Origin: Ensifer sp. LCM 4579
Lineage (GTDB): Bacteria; Pseudomonadota; Alphaproteobacteria; Rhizobiales; Rhizobiaceae
Assembly: GCF_001854885.1 (NCBI RefSeq)
Contig: NZ_MDDV01000006.1
Coordinates: 144,126-208,125, forward strand
Direction: 5' to 3'
DNA: 64,000 nucleotides
The position numbers and the translations under genes were made by a program. Under the pieces are notes generated by a model. The model was not told where the DNA came from. It made no database searches and worked only from the letters and a program-made list of their open reading frames with translations. This document shows positions 58,305-64,000 of the stretch, in pieces; within the stretch, counting starts at the first letter, position 1; each line of letters starts with the position of its first letter.

Positions 58305-58856
58305 TCACGCCGCGAATTCCCGCGAGGCGCAGATGGCGCCGTCGGACTCAAGGCCGTCGTCCCGCCAGGCAATCATGCCCTGCAATCGTGTGTGAACATT
58401 CGCAGCGATCGGCACGACCAGCACCCGGGCCGGGTCGACCGGCCCCGGGAACTCAAGGGCGCCGTAACGCACCTTCTCGAAGCCGAGCGGCTGGTAATAG
58501 GGCGGGTCGCCGACGAGGATTACCGCCTCGGAGCTCTTCCGCCGCGCCGCCTCGACGGCGATGCGTACGAGCTCCCGGCCGATGCCCTTGTTCTTGTGCG
58601 ACGGCCGAACCGCAAGAGGCCCGAGCAGATGCCCCCGCACGCATCCGGCCTTAACCGCGGTCATCCTGACCGACGCGATCGTTTCGCCATTGTCCGTGCA
58701 GATGAAGGAAAGCGACCGGTCATGCGGACCCTGCTCGCGGATCCGCGCGGCGGCACGGGTAAACCGGCCGGGACCGAAAGCTTCTTCATTGATGATTTCG
58801 ATGGCTGCGTCGTGGGACGCGTCTTCAGTCAGATAGACGAGATCGTGCTTTTTCAT
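58305..58856 (-). CDS. GNAT-family N-acetyltransferase, 183 aa
   Basis: An acetyl-CoA-dependent acetyltransferase. Motif A, LGPLAVRPSHKNKGIGRELV (about residues 78-97), carries the acetyl-CoA loop, and the following helix is VRIAVEAARRKSSEAVILVG. The rest fits the family. It resembles the YhbS subgroup. It is single and convergent with the MoxR cluster, and no neighbour points to a substrate. Confidence 0.88.
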   Translation of the reverse strand: MKKHDLVYLTEDASHDAAIEIINEEAFGPGRFTRAAARIREQGPHDRSLSFICTDNGETIASVRMTAVKAGCVRGHLLGPLAVRPSHKNKGIGRELVRIAVEAARRKSSEAVILVGDPPYYQPLGFEKVRYGALEFPGPVDPARVLVVPIAANVHTRLQGMIAWRDDGLESDGAICASREFAA

Positions 58857-59117
58857 GGATGTCGAAAACCGGCATGCGAACGGACAGAATGCAGTGGCTC
58901 ACCCCCAAGGGGCGTTGGCGGCATCAGCGTCGTCGCAGGCTTCCCGACTGGATCATGGATATCGGTCATTTCCGAAAGTGAAAAAGCGTTCCGTTGCCGA
59001 TAGCAGAAAATTGCCGCCTGTCAAAGCCGAAAACGCACTGTTCGAGATTCGACCCCTATCTCCCGCTCCGTCGCGCGCTATTTTGAACGACAGCAGGATC
59101 AGGAATGGAGATCGGTG

Positions 59118-60095
59118 ATGGGCAGGCTGGTGGACGGCGTCTGGCAGGACGTCTGGTACGATACCGTCGAGACGAATGGTCGCTTCAAGCGCAGTGTGTC
59201 GCAGTTCCGCAACTGGATCACCGCCGACGGCTCGCCCGGACCCTCTGGCGAAAGTGGCTTCAAGGCCGAGGCCGGCCGCTACCACCTCTACGTATCGCTC
59301 GCCTGTCCTTGGGCGCACCGAACACTGGTCTTCCGCAAGCTGAAAAAGCTGGAGGAGATGATCTCGCTCTCCGTCGTCGACCCGCTGATGCTCAGCAATG
59401 GCTGGGAGTTCAAGCGGGAGAACGGCGGCACGGTCGACCACCTGTTCGATTCACGCTTCCTCTGGCAGGTCTATGTTCGCGCCGACAGCAATTATTCCGG
59501 CCGTGTCACCGTGCCGGTCCTTTGGGACAAGGAAAGAGAAACGATCGTCTCCAACGAGTCGGCCGAAATCATCCGCATGTTCAATTCGGCCTTCGACGGC
59601 CTCACCGGCTCTACCCTGGACTTTTATCCCGAGGCGCTCCGGACCGAGATCGATGCCCTCAATGCGCGCGTCTATGACGCGGTCAATAACGGTGTCTACA
59701 AGTCAGGCTTCGCCACCACGCAGGAAGCCTATGAGGAGAGCGTCACCGCGCTTTTCGCAATGCTCGACGAGTTGGAAGATCGCCTCGGCTCACGGCGCTA
59801 TCTCTTCGGCGATCGCACAACCGAGGCCGACTGGCGCCTCTTCACGACATTGGTTCGCTTCGATCCGGTCTATGTCGGCCATTTCAAATGCAACATCCGC
59901 CGCATCGCCGATTATCCCCATCTTTCGGGCTACCTGCGCGACCTCTACCAAATAGAGGGGGTCGCGGCGACCGTCGACCTGAACCACATCAAGCAGCATT
60001 ACTATCGCAGCCATAGGATGATCAATCCAACCGGCATCGTGCCGGTCGGGCCGGAGTTCGACCTTGCGGCTCCGCACGGGCGGGATCGCCTTTAG
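59118..60095 (+). CDS. Glutathionyl-hydroquinone reductase, 325 aa
   Basis: A xi-class glutathione transferase (YqjG/ECM4/PcpF type) that reduces glutathionyl-hydroquinones. The thioredoxin-fold N-terminal domain carries the active-site cysteine in SLACPWAHRTLVFR (about residues 56-69), with CPWA diagnostic of the group. The C-terminal helical domain has the tyrosines used in quinone binding (SGRVTVPVLWDKE, then HFKCNIRRIADYPHLSGYLR). The start is ATG at 59118; a GTG one codon earlier is equally possible. The length agrees with the family. It is divergent to the GNAT gene and convergent with the Nudix gene. Confidence 0.94.
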   Translation: MGRLVDGVWQDVWYDTVETNGRFKRSVSQFRNWITADGSPGPSGESGFKAEAGRYHLYVSLACPWAHRTLVFRKLKKLEEMISLSVVDPLMLSNGWEFKRENGGTVDHLFDSRFLWQVYVRADSNYSGRVTVPVLWDKERETIVSNESAEIIRMFNSAFDGLTGSTLDFYPEALRTEIDALNARVYDAVNNGVYKSGFATTQEAYEESVTALFAMLDELEDRLGSRRYLFGDRTTEADWRLFTTLVRFDPVYVGHFKCNIRRIADYPHLSGYLRDLYQIEGVAATVDLNHIKQHYYRSHRMINPTGIVPVGPEFDLAAPHGRDRL

Positions 60096-60127
60096 ACAGT
60101 CGTGAGGAAAGCCGTGCGCCCTTTTTG

Positions 60128-60595
60128 TTACCAGAACGAATCCGGCGCTGCGGTTCCGGCCAGTTCGGCAAGCCGGCGGCGGGTCGAGGATGTCGTCTCC
60201 TCCGGCAAGGCGTCGAGGGCGAAAAATCCCGCGGCAGCGATTTCCAGGTCCGCGCGCTTCGGCCGCTCCTGGCGGACACCCTCACAGCGGAAGAAGATAA
60301 CATGATCGCGCCGGCTGGTGCCGCGGTTGTAATAGACCTGCACGAGTGCCGGCGGCTTCGTGAGTTCGAGATTGCCCTCTTCCTTCAGTTCGCGAACCAG
60401 CCCCTCGACCGCGGTTTCGTCGCGATCGAGGCCGCCGCCGGGAAAGTGCCAGCCTGGCAGGTAGGAGTGCATGACCAGAAACACCCGCCCCTCTTCGTCG
60501 AAGCAGGCCGCCCTCACCCCAAGCGTCATACCGCGCGAAAAGGCGAAATAGACATGGGCGAACCGGGTCAGAAGGCGGAGCTGCCAACTCTGCAT
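60128..60595 (-). CDS. Nudix hydrolase, 155 aa
   Basis: A Nudix-fold protein with a complete Nudix box, GGGLDRDETAVEGLVRELKE with EGNL (about residues 52-75), which carries the catalytic and metal-binding glutamates, although the glutamate after the arginine is shifted in the pattern RELKEEG as in the standard motif. Before it is YLPGWHFPGGG. The substrate cannot be told from sequence; the family covers nucleoside diphosphates linked to other groups. It is divergent to the metallophosphoesterase. Confidence 0.9.
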   Translation of the reverse strand: MQSWQLRLLTRFAHVYFAFSRGMTLGVRAACFDEEGRVFLVMHSYLPGWHFPGGGLDRDETAVEGLVRELKEEGNLELTKPPALVQVYYNRGTSRRDHVIFFRCEGVRQERPKRADLEIAAAGFFALDALPEETTSSTRRRLAELAGTAAPDSFW

Positions 60596-60704
60596 GTCGC
60601 TACTCCCTTTACGATCGAACTCAGGCTACGTAGGCGCTGTAGAGGTTCGGGATAATCCTTTCAAATGATTTCCCTGATCCCGAATATGCGCTAGACGGGG
60701 GGTA

Positions 60705-61613
60705 ATGTTCAAACTCGCGCATATTTCCGACGTTCACCTCGGGCCGCTGCCGGAGCTTACCCTGCGCGAACTCGCCTCGAAAAGAATCACTGGCTTCGTC
60801 AACTGGCACAGGAACCGTGCGCGCCATCTTTTCCCCGGCACGCTCGCGTGCCTGATGGAGGACATGGAGGGCCGCCGGCCGGATCACCTGGCGATCACCG
60901 GCGATCTCGTGAATCTCGCCTCCTCGCTGGAGATCAAGGCGGTGACGGAATGGCTCGCGGAGGCTGGCGATCCCAAAGACGTCTCCGTCGTGCCTGGCAA
61001 CCACGACGCCTATGTGCCGGGCGCCTATGAGCGGATGTCCCGTGCCTGGTATCCTTATATGCGCGGCGACGCCGGTCCAACCGGATGGACCAAGGAGCAT
61101 TCCTGCTTCCCCTATATGCGCGTGCGCGGCCAGGTCGCGCTCATCGGCTGCTCGACGGCCGTCGCCACGCCCCCCTTCGCGGCAAGCGGCTATTTCGGGC
61201 CGCATCAGGCGCGCGCCACAGTCAATCTGCTGCGCGCGGCCGGCGAGGCCGGGCTCTTCCGGGTCGTCATGATCCATCATCCGCCGATCCGCGGCGGAAC
61301 CTCGATGCACAAGCGCATGATTGGCATCCGCCGTTTCGCCGCGACGATTTCGTCCGGTGGCGCGGAACTGGTCCTGCATGGCCACACGCATCTCAACACG
61401 GTCCATTGGCTGAAGGGACATGCAGCCCCCGTGCCGGTCGTCGGAATCTCATCAGCCTCGCAGGCGCCGGGCGGCAGCAAGCCGGTCGCCGCCTACAATC
61501 TCTTCACGATCGCAGGCGCGCCTGACAAATGGCAGGTGACGCGCGAGCGCTTCGCGCTGAATGCCGACGCGACCGCCACCAGCCTTGCCGAGACGACGCA
61601 TTTTTATGGTTAG
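60705..61613 (+). CDS. Calcineurin-like metallophosphoesterase, 302 aa
   Basis: A dinuclear-metal phosphoesterase of the CpdA/3',5'-cAMP phosphodiesterase-like group. All metal motifs are present: HISDVHLG (about residues 7-14), ITGDLVNL (about 63-70), VVPGNHDAYV (about 94-103), MIHHPP and LHGHTHLN. The length is typical. It is single and divergent to the Nudix gene. Whether it acts on cyclic nucleotides is unproven. Confidence 0.92.
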   Translation: MFKLAHISDVHLGPLPELTLRELASKRITGFVNWHRNRARHLFPGTLACLMEDMEGRRPDHLAITGDLVNLASSLEIKAVTEWLAEAGDPKDVSVVPGNHDAYVPGAYERMSRAWYPYMRGDAGPTGWTKEHSCFPYMRVRGQVALIGCSTAVATPPFAASGYFGPHQARATVNLLRAAGEAGLFRVVMIHHPPIRGGTSMHKRMIGIRRFAATISSGGAELVLHGHTHLNTVHWLKGHAAPVPVVGISSASQAPGGSKPVAAYNLFTIAGAPDKWQVTRERFALNADATATSLAETTHFYG

Positions 61614-61732
61614 TTTCGCGTCCTGTCGAATAAACGGCGGGCCTCGCGCGTCTTACTCGCGTTCGATAAGATCAGCCAGCCGCCGGGGGACGTCCGCGTC
61701 GGCCGGTTTACCGATCTTCACAGGAGACAGGC

Positions 61733-62281
61733 ATGACGACCCGCAAGATCATTCTCTTCGCCTCCGCAGTATTGGCGGCCTCGATGGCGAGCCACGCGGC
61801 GATGGCCGTCGGCGATGACACCAGCGAGCCACCGAAGAAGACAAAGACGACCACCCAATGCACGAACGGCAAGGTCTGGGACGCCAAGCAGAACAAGTGC
61901 GTCGAAGCGAAGAAGAGCAGCCTCGATGACGATATACTGTTCGATGCGGCGCGCGAGCTCGCCTATGCCGGCCAATACGAGAATGCCATCAAGGTTCTCG
62001 GCGCCATGAAGGAGCAGCACAGCGCCCGCGTCTTCAACTATCTCGGCTATGCCAACCGCAAGGCCGGCCGCATGGAACGCGGCATGCAATACTACAAGCG
62101 CGCGCTTCAGGCGGACGAGAATTACATCCTTGCCCGCTCCTATATGGGGCAGGCGCTCGTCGAGCAGGGCCGGATCGAGGAAGCGAAAGTGCAGCTCGTC
62201 GAGATACGCGATCGCGGCGGCGAAAACACCTGGGCCTACAGGGCCCTGCTGCAATCGCTCGGAGGTCTCCGCCACTACTGA
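61733..62281 (+). CDS. Secreted tetratricopeptide-repeat protein, 182 aa
   Basis: An exported protein with signal MTTRKIILFASAVLAASMAS (cleavage near MASHA-AMA), then a short cysteine-containing segment (TTQCTNGKVWDAKQNKCVEA) and about three TPR units (about residues 70-175, LAYAGQYENAIKVLGAM, NYLGYANRKAGRMERGMQYY and ILARSYMGQALVEQGRIEEA). The TPR part should mediate protein contacts in the periplasm. No partner is suggested by the adjacent genes. Confidence 0.88.
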   Translation: MTTRKIILFASAVLAASMASHAAMAVGDDTSEPPKKTKTTTQCTNGKVWDAKQNKCVEAKKSSLDDDILFDAARELAYAGQYENAIKVLGAMKEQHSARVFNYLGYANRKAGRMERGMQYYKRALQADENYILARSYMGQALVEQGRIEEAKVQLVEIRDRGGENTWAYRALLQSLGGLRHY

Positions 62282-62487
62282 AGCGCGTAGCTGCACGCCT
62301 TTCCCCGGCTAGGTGAAGCGGCTGTAGGAGGCGCAGAGCTGCTATTGGAAAACCGGATCTGGCGCGCAAAAACCTCTTTGCGTTCCGGCTCTTCCCTTGC
62401 AGACTTCGGGTCTATTGTTTCATATCATGGGCCGTGGCTTCGCACGGCGAGCAGGCGCCCGATCCGGCATGTCTCATTGGAAGAGTA

Positions 62488-63006
62488 ATGCGCCAAGCGG
62501 CTGAGATGAAGGACTTCAGACAGGATTTGGTCAGCCTGCTGCCCAAATTGCGTCGCTTCGCGATGACGTTGACACGCGACGTCAACGATGCCGACGACCT
62601 TCTCCAGGAAGTCTGCGAGCGCGCGATCACGCGCAGCCACCTGTGGAACGGAGAGGGTCGGCTGGCGAGCTGGGTCTACGCCATGACCCGCAATCTCTGG
62701 GTCGACGAGATCCGCAAGCGCAAGGTCCGCGGCGGGGGCGACATGACCGATTTTTTCGATCCTGCCGAGCTGAACGTCGAAGCGGCCGCCGAGAAAGCCG
62801 TCTACGTCAATCAGTTGCACAGGATGATCCTCTCCATGCCGGAGGGATTGGCAAGCGTGTTCCTGCTGGTGAACGTCGAGGGTTACAGCTACCGGGAAGC
62901 GGCGGAGATACTCGCGATCCCGATCGGTACGGTCATGAGCAGATTGTCGACGGCGCGCCTCAGACTTGCGGCAATGCTGTCCGAGGATGCGGAAAGGAGG
63001 GCATGA
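62488..63006 (+). CDS. ECF-type RNA polymerase sigma factor, 172 aa
   Basis: An extracytoplasmic-function sigma factor. Region 2 is LTRDVNDADDLLQEVCERAI (about residues 27-46) and LASWVYAMTRNLWVDEIRKR (about 59-78); region 4 includes PEGLASVFLLVNVEGYSYRE and AAEILAIPIGTVMSRLSTAR (about 135-155). The start at 62488 follows GGAAGAG; MASHGEQ at 62434 is possible but less likely. The next gene, 3 bases downstream, encodes a membrane anti-sigma factor. The signal and regulon are unknown. Confidence 0.93.
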   Translation: MRQAAEMKDFRQDLVSLLPKLRRFAMTLTRDVNDADDLLQEVCERAITRSHLWNGEGRLASWVYAMTRNLWVDEIRKRKVRGGGDMTDFFDPAELNVEAAAEKAVYVNQLHRMILSMPEGLASVFLLVNVEGYSYREAAEILAIPIGTVMSRLSTARLRLAAMLSEDAERRA

Positions 63007-63009
63007 GCC

Positions 63010-63837
63010 TTGCAGCAGACGAAAGGACTTGCGCTCGAAGTGCGGCTCTCGGCCTATATCGACGGCGAGATCGGCGAAACGGAGAAGACTGAGCTCGACA
63101 GCTTGCTGGCGCGGGACGACGACGCGAGGGCTCTGCTCGAGAGACTGAAAGCAGGCAGCGCATTTGGAAACAGGGCCTTCGAGGATTTCCTCCACGATCC
63201 CGTGCCTCTGGCTCTGGTCCGCCAGATCAAGCAAGGCCCCGGGATCACGCCGCGATTCGAGCGGGTCGCAACGGCGAACCTTCCGAAAAGAAGCCTGCGC
63301 ATCTGGCCGCGCCTTGCCGCCGCCGCCGTTGCGCTGTTCTTCCTCGGCGGCGTCGGCGGTTTCATTCTTGGTAGTGCTGGCAACATAGTCGACCCCGCTC
63401 CCGAGGCGGCCGGTCGCTCGTGGATCGGCGAGGTCGCGGAGTATCACGACATCTATTCGCGCCAGAAAAAGCACCTCGTCGAGGTACCGGCTTCGCAGGC
63501 AGCAGTGATCGAAAGCTGGCTCTCCTCAAGCGTCGGCGTTGCCTTCCGCATCCCCGATCTCACGCGCAAAGGACTGACCTTCGAAGGTGCCCGCTTGCTT
63601 GTCGCCGACGGCAGACCCGTCGGCCAGCTGGTGTACCGCGATCGCGAAAGCGAAATCTTCGCTATCTGTTTCCTGAAGAACGGCGACGGCGGGAAACCGG
63701 ATCGATTCAGCGAAACGATCCGGGGCGATCTGAGCCTTGTCTCCTGGCAGCGAGACGCCGCTTCCTTCGTCGTGGTAGGTCCATCGTCAGACGCCGGGCT
63801 GCAGGATCTCGCCCAGACGGTGGCGGCCGCCATATGA
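63010..63837 (+). CDS. Transmembrane anti-sigma factor, 275 aa
   Basis: The cognate inhibitor of the ECF sigma factor upstream. The cytoplasmic N terminus (RLSAYIDGEIGETEKTELDS, about residues 12-31) has the anti-sigma layout but not the zinc-binding His-Cys-Cys motif. One membrane helix is at about 101-122 (LAAAAVALFFLGGVGGFILG), and a periplasmic domain of about 150 residues follows. The start is a TTG at 63010, supported by AAGGAGGG 9-15 bases before it; no ATG in frame is near. The gene begins 3 bases after the sigma factor stop. Confidence 0.88.
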   Translation: MQQTKGLALEVRLSAYIDGEIGETEKTELDSLLARDDDARALLERLKAGSAFGNRAFEDFLHDPVPLALVRQIKQGPGITPRFERVATANLPKRSLRIWPRLAAAAVALFFLGGVGGFILGSAGNIVDPAPEAAGRSWIGEVAEYHDIYSRQKKHLVEVPASQAAVIESWLSSSVGVAFRIPDLTRKGLTFEGARLLVADGRPVGQLVYRDRESEIFAICFLKNGDGGKPDRFSETIRGDLSLVSWQRDAASFVVVGPSSDAGLQDLAQTVAAAI

Positions 63838-63839
63838 AC

Positions 63840-63870
63840 GGTAGTCCCCTCTGATTAGAGGCGGACTACC
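63840..63870. terminator. Hairpin between anti-sigma gene and leuA
   Basis: GGTAGTCC pairs with GGACTACC around an inner stem CCTC / GAGG. It lies 2 bases after the anti-sigma stop and 9 bases before the leuA stop, between convergent genes. There is no long T-run. Confidence 0.6.
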
Positions 63871-63879
63871 GCAAAAGGG

Positions 63880-64000
63880 TCACTTCCCAACCGTCTCCAG
63901 CACGCGGTTGGCGGCCGAGACGATAGCTTCGAGCGAGGCGGCGACGATGTTGGTGTTGATGCCGACGCCGAACAGCGTGCCGCCCGGATATTCGACTTCC
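63880..64000 (-). CDS. leuA: 2-isopropylmalate synthase, C-terminal fragment
   Basis: The last 39 residues of LeuA, which condenses acetyl-CoA with 2-oxoisovalerate in leucine synthesis. The tail reads GTLFGVGINTNIVAASLEAI followed by VSAANRVLETVGK, typical of the regulatory C-terminal domain. The gene continues beyond the right edge of the window. Confidence 0.9.
   Translation of the reverse strand, partial: EVEYPGGTLFGVGINTNIVAASLEAIVSAANRVLETVGK

Noticed and set aside
62282-62400. Third copy of the dispersed repeat seen at 15862 and 47278
   Set aside because: Only short GC-rich words are shared, and the block order does not match.

Overview
The window looks like a chromosomal segment of an alphaproteobacterium of the Rhizobiaceae, most likely Sinorhizobium/Ensifer. 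The reasons are the high GC content with strong GC3 bias, proteins that match my memory of the S. meliloti versions of RpoD (684 aa), Tdh, AatA, Prs (310 aa), Pth (239 aa) and Lgt, the familiar rhizobial gene neighbourhoods (prs, an aldehyde dehydrogenase, rplY-pth-ychF, leuA), and intergenic palindromes of the rhizobial mosaic type (ABC/RIME-like). I see no rRNA, tRNA, CRISPR array, prophage or insertion sequence. The assignment rests on recognition from memory, not on a database search.

Layout. 1-12.3 kb: a minus-strand block related to the macromolecular-synthesis operon (GatB/YqeY protein, dnaG, recQ, kbl-tdh, rpoD, GYD protein), with carA divergent on the plus strand. 12.3-20.2 kb: aspartate aminotransferase, small membrane proteins, a PQQ-type sugar dehydrogenase, an EamA transporter, a cold-shock protein behind a long leader, a BA14K protein, a metallo-hydrolase, and an SH3/DUF1236 gene carrying a frameshift. 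20.4-26.2 kb: a MarR/OmpR/EnvZ-type regulatory set (PetP/PetR-like), then a small secreted molybdopterin-fold protein next to a GGDEF-EAL enzyme. 26.2-35.3 kb: csaA-proC-ybjN, ubiK, then lgt, a MidA-type methyltransferase, pgeF, an M24-fold protein, a lipoprotein and prs. 35.4-39.3 kb: an aldehyde-dehydrogenase module (DUF779, ALDH, AcoR-like regulator) with a vapBC toxin-antitoxin pair between enzyme and regulator.

39.6-48.5 kb: rplY, a PAS-GGDEF-EAL protein followed by an orphan periplasmic binding protein, pth, a clpS paralogue, ychF, two tandem MaoC proteins, apt and DUF1059. 48.6-51.1 kb: an overlapping operon for CCA-adding enzyme, a NudL-type hydrolase and DUF1285. 51.3-58.1 kb: a MoxR ATPase, a DUF58 protein and two large membrane proteins (DUF4159 and VWA type). 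58.3-64 kb: GNAT, glutathionyl-hydroquinone reductase, Nudix, metallophosphoesterase and TPR genes, an ECF sigma/anti-sigma pair, and the 3' end of leuA.

Most of the window is conserved housekeeping chromosome. The parts that deserve a second look are the two places where a c-di-GMP enzyme adjoins a small secreted binding-type protein, the MoxR/DUF58/VWA membrane cluster, the aldehyde-dehydrogenase locus split by vapBC, the frameshifted DUF1236 gene, the nested palindromic repeats, and several candidate operator palindromes. I did not find a clearly new system; the c-di-GMP/secreted-protein pairing is the best candidate.
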